Below the pieces are notes generated by a model that was not told the DNA's origin, did no database searches, and saw only the letters and a program-made list of their open reading frames with translations. A program made the translations under genes and the position numbers. Below are positions 42,654-51,198 of a DNA stretch of 64,000 nucleotides, piece after piece (position 1 is the first letter of the stretch; each line of letters opens with the position of its first letter). This DNA is from Paenibacillus graminis (GTDB lineage Bacteria > Bacillota > Bacilli > Paenibacillales > Paenibacillaceae). The stretch spans positions 6,882,001 to 6,946,000 of the forward strand of contig NZ_CP009287.1 in assembly GCF_000758705.1 (NCBI RefSeq). The letters are read 5' to 3'.

Positions 42654-44075
42654 CTACACCAGGAACATGGCGGCGATCGTAGTCGCCGCAAACCCCAGCA
42701 GGACCGGCTTCAGGTTGCGCCGGGCCAGCTCAAAAGGGCTGACGCCGCAGATGGCAGCCGCAGGAATGAGCGCCCATGGAATCAGGGTGCCGCCGCCGAC
42801 CCAGATGGCGGCCACCTGTCCCAGGGCGGTCAATGTCGCCGCGCCGGAGTGAATGGCGGCGGCGAACAGCCGGGCAATCGAGCCGGCCAGCGAGATGCCG
42901 GAGAAGCCGGAGCCATCGAGGCCGGTGATCGCGCCGATCGCCGTCATCGTCACGGCTCCCACGGCCCCGTTAAGCGGCACGTGATCCGCCAGGGCCACGC
43001 CCAGGTCGTTCACGATGCCGTGCGAGCCTTCCGGCAGCACCTTGCCGAAGAGCTCGGTGAACGCCGAGTCGCCGAGGTAGAAGAAGGCGGCGATGGGGAT
43101 GACCGGCCCAAAGACCTTGAAGCCGAAGACGAAACCCTCAATTAGGTAGGAGGTGACCTTCTCCAGCCCCTGATTGCGGTGGGCAAGCAGCGTGACCGAG
43201 ATCAGAATGAGCACGGCGGTGCCGCCAACCAACGCGGTGGCGTCCCCGCCTTGCAGATTCAGCGCGAACATCGCCGCTACATCAAGCAGAAAGAGCAGGG
43301 GTATGGCAATAGCGAGCCCTTGGCGGAGACGGGCAGCCAACAGAACAGGCGTTTCTTCTCCCCCTTCGGCATCCGGTCCCCGCAGCTTTCCTGTGGTGCC
43401 TTTGACGGAAACCAGCCCGTCTCTCCAGGTACCATTCTGCTGGTCGCGGCGCATCATCCAGAATGCAGCGATTGTTGTCACGAGCCCCATAACAATAACC
43501 AGCGGGATACTCGCCTCCATCACGCTGGCCACCGGGAGACCTGCGGCATCTGCCGTGAGCTTCGGAGCCCCCTGGATAATATAATCTCCCGACAAGGCGA
43601 TTCCATGGCCGAACAGGTTCATCGCCACTGCCGCTCCAAGTGCAGGCAGTCCTACCCGGAGAGCTACCGGCAGCAGAACCGCACCCACCAGCGCAACGGC
43701 AGGCGAAGGCCAGAAGAAAAGGGAGGTCGTCATCATTATGAGTCCAATGCCCCAGTATGCCATGGCCGGTGTGCGTATGAACCGGGTAAGCGGGGCAACC
43801 ATCGTCTCGTTAATACCTGTAATCATTAGAATCCGGCTCATAGCCACAATAATCGATATGATCATGATCGTACCCAGCAGTTCCTTGGTCGCATAGACAA
43901 AAGAGTTAAAAATCCCTGACACCGAGCCGCTGAGCGTCTCCGCAGCAAGCAACCCCAAGGCAAAAATCCCGGCCACACAGATCATCGTCGTATCGCGCCG
44001 CCGGATCAGAAGCACCATAATGAACACAATAAAGGTCAGGTAAACCCAGTGTATCGCCGTAAGCTGAATGCCCAT
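42654..44075 (-). CDS. Ion-transporter-superfamily permease, substrate unknown
   Basis: A 473-residue protein with about 12 hydrophobic segments. Two related halves with re-entrant-like loops (LFFWPSPAVALVGAVLLPVA and GLDGSGFSGISLAGSIARLF) resemble GntP, citrate and Dcu-type carriers for organic acids. AGAGAGGG is ahead of the ATG. The second half is clearly richer in G+C than its surroundings. No catabolic gene lies beside it, so neither substrate nor regulation can be named. Confidence 0.72.
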   Translation of the reverse strand: MGIQLTAIHWVYLTFIVFIMVLLIRRRDTTMICVAGIFALGLLAAETLSGSVSGIFNSFVYATKELLGTIMIISIIVAMSRILMITGINETMVAPLTRFIRTPAMAYWGIGLIMMTTSLFFWPSPAVALVGAVLLPVALRVGLPALGAAVAMNLFGHGIALSGDYIIQGAPKLTADAAGLPVASVMEASIPLVIVMGLVTTIAAFWMMRRDQQNGTWRDGLVSVKGTTGKLRGPDAEGGEETPVLLAARLRQGLAIAIPLLFLLDVAAMFALNLQGGDATALVGGTAVLILISVTLLAHRNQGLEKVTSYLIEGFVFGFKVFGPVIPIAAFFYLGDSAFTELFGKVLPEGSHGIVNDLGVALADHVPLNGAVGAVTMTAIGAITGLDGSGFSGISLAGSIARLFAAAIHSGAATLTALGQVAAIWVGGGTLIPWALIPAAAICGVSPFELARRNLKPVLLGFAATTIAAMFLV

Positions 44076-44155
44076 TATTGAACACGCCCTCTCTTCACCT
44101 GCAGGTTGGTCCTATAGGGTATGCGGGAGCATAGGCGGTTGTTCATCTGTGCATT

Positions 44156-44863
44156 TTACAGCAATTTGTTGGATCTTCTGGCCCGCACCAGTTGAAGCTG
44201 GTGCAGCCAGTCTTGGGCAGCTAACCCGTCTACCGGGTTGGCGGCAGGCTCTTGTCCTTGCAAAGAAGCTTCTGCAGCCGAAAGCAGATTTTTAGATAAA
44301 ATCGGGAGGGCCGCCTCCCAGGCATGCCGTCTCTCAGCAGCCGTCCTTTTATCCTCTGCTTGATCATCCCGGTTCTCCACATCCGAATGATAGCCTGTCT
44401 CTGTTTCCTTTGGAGAGGCTGCAGCAGACCATAGGGCAACTGTACCGTCCTTATGCACAATCAGGCTATGGCTTAAGCCCTTTCCGCCACTCAGCAGCTG
44501 CAATGGACTACGGCTTGTCTGTTCTTGAGAAACGTACGGGTCAAGGGTTCCATACACTTTATTGCGCATGGCCGGGTCCTTAGCCATCTGCTGCAGAATG
44601 TTGGGCGCAATGATAATTTCCCGTTCGCCGCCGTTCATCCCGGAATGCTCCAAATCTTTTCCACCCTTGGACACGGTCTGAATCCGCACTCTAACCCCAT
44701 ATTTCCGCTTTAGCCGCTCCGCCTGATCCAGTGTGGCCGCGTTGACCGCCGCCAAGGTTTCGTTAAAACTGAGCGCAGAGGCCGGGGTGGACGAATGGTT
44801 CTCTGGCTGCTGCGGCGGCCGGGTCAAAGAAACCCCGCTGATCCCTGTAATCGGAATATACAC
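44156..44863 (-). CDS. Hypothetical protein with a YGVRVRIQTVSKGGKD-type core
   Basis: A 235-residue soluble protein starting at GTG with AGGAGGG 8 bases ahead. The segment NAATLDQAERLKRKYGVRVR to EREIIIAPNILQQMAKDPAM looks like a small conserved Firmicute domain (possibly DUF6033), which is often found in proteins of unknown role. The C-terminal third is low in conservation signs. 80 bp upstream of the transporter on the same strand, possibly one operon. Confidence 0.6.
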   Translation of the reverse strand: MYIPITGISGVSLTRPPQQPENHSSTPASALSFNETLAAVNAATLDQAERLKRKYGVRVRIQTVSKGGKDLEHSGMNGGEREIIIAPNILQQMAKDPAMRNKVYGTLDPYVSQEQTSRSPLQLLSGGKGLSHSLIVHKDGTVALWSAAASPKETETGYHSDVENRDDQAEDKRTAAERRHAWEAALPILSKNLLSAAEASLQGQEPAANPVDGLAAQDWLHQLQLVRARRSNKLL

Positions 44864-45016
44864 ACAGCATCCCTCCTCTCTTCATTAAAATGCAAGTTAT
44901 CCTTAATATCGGCCGGGACAGAACGATTTCTTAAACTTCAGCGGCGCAGGCTGGCATGGAGCAGGCCATACGGTCAGCGGGGTCTTTTACATATGGAAGT
45001 TCCCGTTTGCGCACCC

Positions 45017-45042
45017 AAAAAAGGGAAGCCATAGGCTCCCCT
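45017..45042 (-). terminator. Terminator after the flavoprotein gene
   Basis: GGGGAGCC-TAT-GGCTTCCC followed by six T residues on the minus strand. Confidence 0.88.
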
Positions 45043-45061
45043 TAAAGAACACGGTTAATGT

Positions 45062-47053
45062 TTATTTTGCCAAAGCCCCTGCTGCAGCATCTTCCCCGCC
45101 CAGACGGCCGGAGGTGAACGAATAGCCCAGGCCCACGCCGTTGCCGACATAGGTGTCATTGAACAATACGCCTTCGGATTCGAGGCCAACCGCATACAGT
45201 CCCTTGACCGGCACACGTTTGTCATTCAGTACCTGAAACTGGGTATTTACCAGCAATCCCCCAACCGATCCAAGATTGTTGACCTCGGCGATGATTGCGT
45301 AGTACGGGCCGCTCTGTCCCATAGGAACCAGGTATTCCTTTGCTTTGCCGAACTCGGTATCTACCCCGGTCTTTGTTGCTTCCTGGTATTGATTGAAATC
45401 ATGTGCAAACACCTCTGCGTCCAGACCGGCACTCTGGGCCAGCTCTTCAATGGTGCCGCCTTTGTAGCCATCGCCATTGGCAACCATGGATTCGAATACT
45501 TTATCCGCATCTTTCCATGGCGTATCCAGCTTGAACTGATCGGCAAAAGTGGCGTAGAATTCCGGCGGCATTCCCGGCAGGGAAGGCGCTTTTACACCGT
45601 TCATTCCTTTAGCCTTCAAAGCATCGATCTGCGCCTGCGAAATAATGACCAGATGATACGCTCCGTTAAAAGCACTGGTATTGGCAGCTGCTACGGAGGT
45701 GAGCGTCGCCGCCTCGTCTCTGAATCTTGCTCCTGAAGGACCGACATTCATCAGGGTAGGCAGATAAGAAAGCATCAGCGGATAGCTGGCTTCGAACGGC
45801 GCGTATTCAGCCTTCAGCTTCTCCGTGGCTCTGGCCAGGGTCTGATGCAGCATCTGCCCGCCGAAGTTGTCAGGAACCTTAGCTCCGGCTTCCCAGGACA
45901 TTTTCAGCCCTTCGCCGATATTCTGGCCGAGCCCCCCGTTAACACCTTCAAAACCGAAGGCCTCTTTGACCATTTCTTTGTTGCCTGCATAGCCGCCGGT
46001 TGCCATAATAATGCTTTTACCGGTAATTTCAAGCGTCGTGCCGTCTGCTTTCTCGGCAACTACACCGGTCACCTCACCGTTTGCACCTGTAATCAGCTTC
46101 TTGGCAGTCGTTTCGGTGATTACTTGGCCGCCGCCCTTCTCTACCGAAGCAGCCAGCATCGCCCGCAGTGTGGGCTGGCGCGTTTCGTAGGCCGGAAGCA
46201 TATGCAGCTGTTCCCCGGCAAAGTTGATGAAGGTGGTTTTGTAGCCTTTTTTGTTCAGCCAGTCATAGGTTTCCCCCGACTTCGTTACATACTGGCGGAT
46301 CGCCGCAGCATCCACTCTCCAGTGGTTATTCACAATCCAGTCGGAGATTTCCTTTTCTACACTAACCTTAAGCCCGCTGCTGACCGCAGCCGAGGAATTA
46401 TAGAATTTGCCCGCCCAGGACAGGTTGCTTGCTCCCCCAATAGTGGCTGTTTTCTCAATAATAATGACCTTGGCCCCTTTGTCCGCCGCCGATACGGCCG
46501 CTGAGACACCGGATGCCCCTGCGCCTACAACGACAACATCCGCCGACAGCTGCTCGGTTTTGCCTTCACCGGCTTTGGCTATCTTCCGGGACTTGAATGC
46601 TTCTACATTGCCGCCCGCCTGCTTCAGTGCATCCTCAACAGCAGTCAGAATGGCCGCGCTGGACTCGGAAGCCCCGCTGACCGCATCAATTGCCAGCGTC
46701 TGGCCTGAGATGATCTCATCCTTGATCTTGTTAATTGCTTCAACGCCGATTCCGGCCGTCTCTTTCTGGTTGAGCACCTTGATGCCTGTGATTGTGGATT
46801 GGGCATCCAGGGTAACCTCCACCTGAATTTTTCCGTCTTTTCCATCGGCCTCCGCCTTATAGGTTCCTGCTTTAAAAGAAGCCGGTACCTCGTTGTCATC
46901 CGCCGCCTGCTGAGCCGCCTCCGGCGACGCTGACGGCTGCCCGGAAGCTGCCGGTTCAGCATCATTATTGCCGCTGCAGCCGCTGATCAGCGACAGCAGC
47001 ATGATGAGGCACACGGATAACATGAATATTTTGCTCTGTGCTTGCTTGCGCAT
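45062..47053 (-). CDS. Lipoprotein FMN/FAD flavoprotein, fumarate/urocanate reductase-like
   Basis: A 663-residue protein. Lipobox LISGC at about 22-26, a disordered linker, an FMN-binding domain (about 60-141) with DAVSGASESS, the site where ApbE attaches FMN to Ser/Thr, and a large FAD-dependent reductase domain starting VVVVGAGASGVSAAVSAA. RFRDEAA near residue 445 is the substrate Arg region of fumarate reductases. Proteins of this layout take electrons from an extracellular flavin chain and reduce fumarate, urocanate or similar acceptors. Expression is driven by a MerR-type promoter directly upstream, so an inducer must be sensed by the MerR protein encoded at 47.2-48.0 kb. The acceptor is unknown. 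Confidence 0.88.
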   Translation of the reverse strand: MRKQAQSKIFMLSVCLIMLLSLISGCSGNNDAEPAASGQPSASPEAAQQAADDNEVPASFKAGTYKAEADGKDGKIQVEVTLDAQSTITGIKVLNQKETAGIGVEAINKIKDEIISGQTLAIDAVSGASESSAAILTAVEDALKQAGGNVEAFKSRKIAKAGEGKTEQLSADVVVVGAGASGVSAAVSAADKGAKVIIIEKTATIGGASNLSWAGKFYNSSAAVSSGLKVSVEKEISDWIVNNHWRVDAAAIRQYVTKSGETYDWLNKKGYKTTFINFAGEQLHMLPAYETRQPTLRAMLAASVEKGGGQVITETTAKKLITGANGEVTGVVAEKADGTTLEITGKSIIMATGGYAGNKEMVKEAFGFEGVNGGLGQNIGEGLKMSWEAGAKVPDNFGGQMLHQTLARATEKLKAEYAPFEASYPLMLSYLPTLMNVGPSGARFRDEAATLTSVAAANTSAFNGAYHLVIISQAQIDALKAKGMNGVKAPSLPGMPPEFYATFADQFKLDTPWKDADKVFESMVANGDGYKGGTIEELAQSAGLDAEVFAHDFNQYQEATKTGVDTEFGKAKEYLVPMGQSGPYYAIIAEVNNLGSVGGLLVNTQFQVLNDKRVPVKGLYAVGLESEGVLFNDTYVGNGVGLGYSFTSGRLGGEDAAAGALAK

Positions 47054-47122
47054 TGGTTCTCCCCCTCTATGGTTGGTAGGCAGCCCCTTTCTCTCTGGAA
47101 GGACTGCCGGGACTACGCACAG

Positions 47123-47153
47123 AGTGTAAACCTTGGTGCGGCACCAAGGTCAA
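47123..47153 (-). promoter_or_regulatory. MerR-type promoter with 19-bp spacer
   Basis: Minus strand: -35 TTGACC (47153-47148), spacer of 19 bases containing the palindrome CCTTGGTGCCGCACCAAGG, -10 TACACT (47128-47123). The overlong spacer with a centred dyad is the hallmark of promoters that MerR proteins untwist. It drives the flavoprotein gene 70 bases downstream. Confidence 0.88.
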
Positions 47154-47159
47154 TGAATG

Positions 47160-47981
47160 TTATGTGAAATTATTCTCAAACGGAATGTCGATCTCCAGAT
47201 AGGTTTGGTTGCCTCTGCTCATTCGTTCGGTGAATAGAATCTTGCCGCGGATATCACCGGTGATGGCGAGGCCCTCTGCCTCGGCATAATCCAGCATGAA
47301 CTGAAAGGACTCCCGGCCAAGATCCTCCTCATAGGAGCTGGCAATGACTGCGGAAATGCAGGTGGCCGGCCCGATATACTCCATACTCTCATTCAAGCAG
47401 ACCTCCAGCTTCCGCTGATCCTCCTCCAACAAAGCCAGCCCCCAGCTGTATTCCAGCCCCGCAGCCTCCGGGATGTTTTCCGAATTTTCTATTCTGAAAG
47501 AATAGAATGTGAAGGGAAGCAGCTCCATCCAAGCCTGGACCGTCTGTTTCAGACACTCTTTCTGCAGCAGCTGATTTTTGTCTGTCTGCTGAATACGGTA
47601 CATGCCCGGCACCTCCCTGATCCGGCAGGTATAAAAAGCATCCCCGATCCGCCCAAGCTCCGCGTGGATCTCATTGATTTTGTCCAGCAGCATCACGCTG
47701 CGCCTAATCTCCTCTTCCAGCTGCTGCCGTGCGCCGGCAATGGACTGGATGACCTGCTCCGCAGGAGCATCGTTGATCAGCCCGGCTACATCCTGAAGCG
47801 GAATTTGCATACTCCGGTACCACCGGCTCGACAATAAATTTCTCGCGTCCAAATCACTGAAATAACGGTAGTTATTGTGTTGATCCTTCATCGGGCGCAC
47901 AATATCATGCTTCTCATAGAGCCGCAAGGTATCCGCCGTCACACCCAGGATCGAGGCAAATTCTCCGATAGAATATTTCAT
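47160..47981 (-). CDS. MerR-family regulator
   Basis: A 273-residue protein: MerR helix-turn-helix (YSIGEFASILGVTADTLRLY, 3-22), wing DQHNNYRYFSDLDA, a linker coiled coil, then about 150 residues of a sensing domain resembling the effector-binding (GyrI-like) type seen in BmrR relatives. No Cys cluster for metals, so an organic ligand is likely. Its stop is 7 bp before the 19-bp-spacer promoter of the flavoprotein gene, and it is the natural activator of that gene. Confidence 0.9.
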   Translation of the reverse strand: MKYSIGEFASILGVTADTLRLYEKHDIVRPMKDQHNNYRYFSDLDARNLLSSRWYRSMQIPLQDVAGLINDAPAEQVIQSIAGARQQLEEEIRRSVMLLDKINEIHAELGRIGDAFYTCRIREVPGMYRIQQTDKNQLLQKECLKQTVQAWMELLPFTFYSFRIENSENIPEAAGLEYSWGLALLEEDQRKLEVCLNESMEYIGPATCISAVIASSYEEDLGRESFQFMLDYAEAEGLAITGDIRGKILFTERMSRGNQTYLEIDIPFENNFT

Positions 47982-48126
47982 AAAAAAGCCCCCCAGCTCT
48001 TATCCTGTAATTCATGATAGAGGGTTTCCGCCAAGGGCTTTGTGGGTTATGTCACATGGAGAGGACGAATCTCCGTTAATCGTTTATACTAAAAAATAGT
48101 AATATAGATTGACCTTGAAAATATAA

Positions 48127-48222
48127 AAAACAGGGAAAAGCGGCGGAAGAAAAGTTCGGAACTGTAGAAGCGGTAGTCCGCCTTTGTCTGCGGATTTCCA
48201 CCGTGGACAGCACACGACCAAT
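48127..48222 (+). repeat. Dispersed element R2, copy 3
   Basis: GGGAAAAGCGGCGGAAGAAAA, then GGTAGTCCGCCTTTGTCTGC and GGATTTCCACCGTGGACAGC. Same block order as copies 1 and 2. It lies in the leader of the UvrC-like gene, and the upstream part of the longer reading frame there is this repeat, not protein. The remainder of 47982-48282 shows nothing else. Confidence 0.7.
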
Positions 48223-48282
48223 CCCGAAATAGAAAATCACAAGTTCAATCTAAATAGAACATATGATTTGGAAGTGAACCTC

Positions 48283-49380
48283 ATGAATTTGGCGGAGAAG
48301 GTGGCGGGCCTTCCTTTATCTCCCGGGGTCTACCTGATGAAAGACAGTCTGGGCCATGTCATCTATGTCGGCAAAGCCAAACAGCTGAAGAAGCGGGTCC
48401 AGTCCTACTTTTACAATGCCAAGGGCCATTCCCCTAAAGTGAAGCAGCTGGTCAGAAACATCCGGGACCTCGATTACAAGCTGACCGATACGGAGTTTGA
48501 AGCCTTCATGCTGGAGTGCCAGCTGATTAAAGAAATCAAGCCGATGTATAATAAAAAAATGAAAAACCCGCTTGCCTATAGCTATATCGTTATTCGTACG
48601 GATACTGCCTACCGGCAGCTGACGGTGACCTATGACCCGGCGGAGTATGGGGACAGCCTGTATTTCGGCCCTTATACCAGCAGAAGCACGGTAGAGCGGG
48701 CGGTGCAGGGAATCAAGGAAAGCCAGAGAATCCTTTGCAGCACACCCCATGCCAAAAACGCGTTTTGTCTTAATCACTCGCTTGGTATATGCATCGGTAT
48801 GTGCGGGGGCGGAGAGGCGCTGGAGCGGTACGAAGAGATTATACACAGCGTGGCCGGTCTGCTGGACGGGAATGATCCCCGTATTCTGGATGAGCTTCAG
48901 CAGCGGATGAATCTGGCAGCAGAGAATTTCGAATTCGAAACAGCCGCCAAATACCGCGATTATTGCACCGCCGTCCGCTCCCTGCTGCAGAAGGAGAGGG
49001 TGATCGGCTTCACCGAGCAGAACAAAAATATCGTAGTGCTGGAGCCGATGCAGGAGCAGGTGTTCAAGCTGATCCTGATCCGGGGCAGCGAGATTCTGGA
49101 CCGCGCCAGGCTGGACGCCGGGCAGATGAGCTCAGAGCAATTGTGCGGAATCATACAGTCCGCCATCAAGGACAGCTTCAGCAAACCTCCGCACGGAGAG
49201 CCGGGTGAAATCAGCCGCCATAAGCTGGATGAAGCCCAGATCATATACAGCTATCTGGCGGGCAACTCCGGAAGCTATTCTGTGATTTCTCAGGAATGGC
49301 TGGAGGCAGAGGACGGTGCGGCAGTTGCTGAAGCGGTCCGCGAGCTGCTGAAAGGCTATTTCGAAGTCGCGCCAAGCTAA
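48283..49380 (+). CDS. UvrC-like protein lacking the C-terminal nuclease half
   Basis: A 365-residue protein. GIY-YIG domain at about 12-90 (SPGVYLMKD, VIYVGKAKQLKKRV, with the conserved Arg and Glu), the four-cysteine [4Fe-4S] motif of UvrC (C-x9-C-x7-C-x3-C, LCSTPHAKNAFC and LGICIGMC), and a UVR domain (ENFEFETAAKYRDYC, about 225-250) that contacts UvrB. The RNase-H-like 5' nuclease and helix-hairpin-helix region of full UvrC (about 600 residues) is absent. This matches short UvrC homologues that make only the 3' cut, like Cho. ATG at 48283 is preferred because earlier codons are repeat DNA. Confidence 0.85.
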   Translation: MNLAEKVAGLPLSPGVYLMKDSLGHVIYVGKAKQLKKRVQSYFYNAKGHSPKVKQLVRNIRDLDYKLTDTEFEAFMLECQLIKEIKPMYNKKMKNPLAYSYIVIRTDTAYRQLTVTYDPAEYGDSLYFGPYTSRSTVERAVQGIKESQRILCSTPHAKNAFCLNHSLGICIGMCGGGEALERYEEIIHSVAGLLDGNDPRILDELQQRMNLAAENFEFETAAKYRDYCTAVRSLLQKERVIGFTEQNKNIVVLEPMQEQVFKLILIRGSEILDRARLDAGQMSSEQLCGIIQSAIKDSFSKPPHGEPGEISRHKLDEAQIIYSYLAGNSGSYSVISQEWLEAEDGAAVAEAVRELLKGYFEVAPS

Positions 49381-49407
49381 AGTGCAAAAAGGAAACCGCA
49401 AGCACAA

Positions 49408-49729
49408 ACCCGCCGGCGGCGCTCCAACAACGGCGTTTCTGCCGTTGTTTCCCGGCGAACCCGCTGGCGGTGCTCAACAACGGCGTTTCTGCCGTTGTTT
49501 CGGGGTAAACCCGCCGGCGGTGCCCCAACAACGGCATTTTTGCCGTTGTTTCCGGGCGAACCCGCCGGCGGCGCTCCAACAACGGCGTTTCTGCCGTTGT
49601 TTCCGGGCGAACCCGCCGGCGGTGCTCCAACAACGGCATTTTTGCCGTTGTTTCGGGGCGAACCCGCCGGCGGTGCCCCAACAACGGCATTTTTGCCGTT
49701 GTTTCGGGGCGAACCCGCTGGCGGTGCCC
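49408..49729. repeat. Tandem array D: about six copies of a 51-bp unit
   Basis: Units begin AACAACGGCATTTTTGCCGT, continue TGTTTCGGGGCGAACCCGCC and end GGCGGTGCTCC. Hairpin AACAACGGC/GCCGTTGTT per unit, the same core as array B, plus a CCGCCGGCGG palindrome. It starts 28 bp after the UvrC-like stop. The 49381-49888 gap holds only this array and a terminator. Confidence 0.92.
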
Positions 49730-49765
49730 ATATACTCATCAGGAGGAGTCATGACCTCCTAAACG

Positions 49766-49814
49766 AAAGAGGCTTCCCGCCGGTCCCATTGACCGTCTTC
49801 TGGAAGCCTCTTCT
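49766..49814 (-). terminator. Terminator hairpin between array D and the QorB-like gene
   Basis: AAGAGGCTTCC pairs with GGAAGCCTCTT around a longer loop; short A/T runs on both sides. Confidence 0.7.
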
Positions 49815-49888
49815 TCATAATAGGACAAGCTCTGTATGCTTATCCTGTTCGCCTTTCGGCGGGGTAAGGCCGGACTCTGTCTTAAGCC

Positions 49889-50746
49889 TTATTTCCCGAG
49901 CAAATCCTTTACACCTTCACTGAGCGGTGTAAGCGGGCGCTGCAGGAGCTTCGCGAAATCGCTGCTGGTGATGTCGAGTGCGCCCTCGCGGATCGCTTGT
50001 TGAATAGCGACTACAATCGGGAGTGCCGCTTCCGGTACGCCTGCTTTTGCCATAGTATCGGCATAAGCGGCATCATCTACCTGCTGAACCGGAACTTCCT
50101 TGCCCAGCAGCTCGCCGACAACTGCTGCCAGCTCGGCTTGTGTTGCAGGTGTACCTGACAATTCGTATACGGTATTCTCATGGCCGTCGCCTGTCAATAC
50201 AGCTGCTGCCGCTTCTGCGTAATCACGGCGTGTTGCCCAGCCCACCTTGCCGTCGCCAGCCGAGGTCAGCCATGGCGCTCCGGCCTGAACCGCCTGAATG
50301 GAGCCAACCTCATTCTCCAGATACCAGTTATTGCGCAGGAAGGAGTACGGAATTCCGGATTCACGGATGAACTCTTCGGTAGCACGGTGAACCGGTGCCA
50401 GGAATAGCGGGCTGCTGTCGGCATGGCCGACACTGGTATAGACGATGAAGCCGACTCCCGCATGCACTGCGGCATCGACGGCAGCTTTGTGCTGGCGGAT
50501 CCGGGTGTCGTTGTCCCCGTCAGCCGATACGATCAGCAGCCGGTCCACACCGGCAAACGCCGTATCCAAAGTCTCCGGCTGGTCAAAATCACCATGACGG
50601 ACCTCTACTCCGCGTGCGCTGAGGTTGTCCGCTTTTTCCGGGTTTCTGACGCTGACTACCAGGTTTCCTGCCGCTACCGACTTCAATAAAGTTTCGGCCA
50701 CGATGGAACCGAAGTGTCCGGTGGCTCCTGTTAATGCAATCTTCAT
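49889..50746 (-). CDS. NmrA/QorB-like NAD(P)H:quinone reductase
   Basis: A 285-residue atypical SDR: MKIALTGATGHFGSIVAETL binds NAD(P), DRLLIVSADGDNDTRIRQHK and VGFIVYTSVGHADSSP follow, and the C-terminus has QAELAAVVGELLGKEVPVQQ, all characteristic of QorB and YtfG relatives that reduce quinones. ATG at 50746 with AGGAGG 6 bases ahead; the longer frame crosses an operator. A palindromic HxlR-like site sits 77 bases upstream, but no HxlR gene is next to it. Confidence 0.88.
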   Translation of the reverse strand: MKIALTGATGHFGSIVAETLLKSVAAGNLVVSVRNPEKADNLSARGVEVRHGDFDQPETLDTAFAGVDRLLIVSADGDNDTRIRQHKAAVDAAVHAGVGFIVYTSVGHADSSPLFLAPVHRATEEFIRESGIPYSFLRNNWYLENEVGSIQAVQAGAPWLTSAGDGKVGWATRRDYAEAAAAVLTGDGHENTVYELSGTPATQAELAAVVGELLGKEVPVQQVDDAAYADTMAKAGVPEAALPIVVAIQQAIREGALDITSSDFAKLLQRPLTPLSEGVKDLLGK

Positions 50747-50822
50747 TTCTTTTCCTCCTAAGTAAATATCATTTTTAGTCGTTCCTGCTGTAGGCCGGGG
50801 CGGCTGCAGCATATTTTCTTCC

Positions 50823-50841
50823 TGTAACTAATATAGTTACA
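50823..50841. promoter_or_regulatory. Operator-like palindrome upstream of the QorB-like gene
   Basis: TGTAACTA-ATA-TAGTTACA, a perfect 8+3+8 palindrome. Many QorB genes are regulated by a divergent HxlR protein; here the divergent position is occupied by a transposase relic. Confidence 0.65.
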
Positions 50842-50909
50842 AGTAGATGAAATGTCAAATAAAAAAACGGCTCATGTAACCATCAGTCAGGATTACCCAT
50901 TTCGAAAAT

Positions 50910-51104
50910 GGTGGGATGAAACTAAAGGCAAGAATCCGAATCAAGGTACATCGTCCACAACGAATGATACGCGAAAACCAGGTAATCGTGATGGAAGACT
51001 TGCGGGTAAAGAACACTGATGCAAATCACAAGTTAGCTAAGTCCATATGGCGTGTAGTTCACGAGCGCGCTTATCTTTTGCATTTCACCGTATGCCTTTT
51101 TTAG
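50910..51104 (+). pseudogene. Relic of an IS200/IS605-type TnpB (OrfB) gene
   Basis: The frame reads KARIRIKVH, then IRENQVIVMEDLRVKN, then ANHKLAKSIW. These are three conserved TnpB blocks, including the RuvC-like catalytic Glu in VIVMEDL, but the connecting stretches are lost or altered and the rest of the roughly 400-residue protein is missing. No partner TnpA, ends or guide RNA were found. No other gene in 50842-51198. Confidence 0.7.
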
Positions 51105-51198
51105 AACTGAACCTGCCAAGATATTTGTTAGGATTACCGGTTTTTGTTATTCTTAATTGAAAAAAAGAAATGATCTGCCATTAGAAAGGTTCTGTGCT

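Noticed and set aside
42495..43829. Two plus-strand frames of 216 residues
   Set aside because: Antisense to the membrane transporter; their His/Arg/Gly-rich content is typical of shadows of GC-rich membrane genes.
48184..48282. N-terminal extension of the UvrC-like protein
   Set aside because: The extension is translated repeat element R2; homologues begin at the residues following 48283.
49377..49762. Repetitive frames across array D
   Set aside because: Same reason as for arrays A and B; several overlapping frames are open on both strands.
50910..51104. Active TnpB/omega-RNA system
   Set aside because: Only three short blocks of TnpB remain, with no zinc finger, no complete RuvC domain, no TnpA and no element ends.
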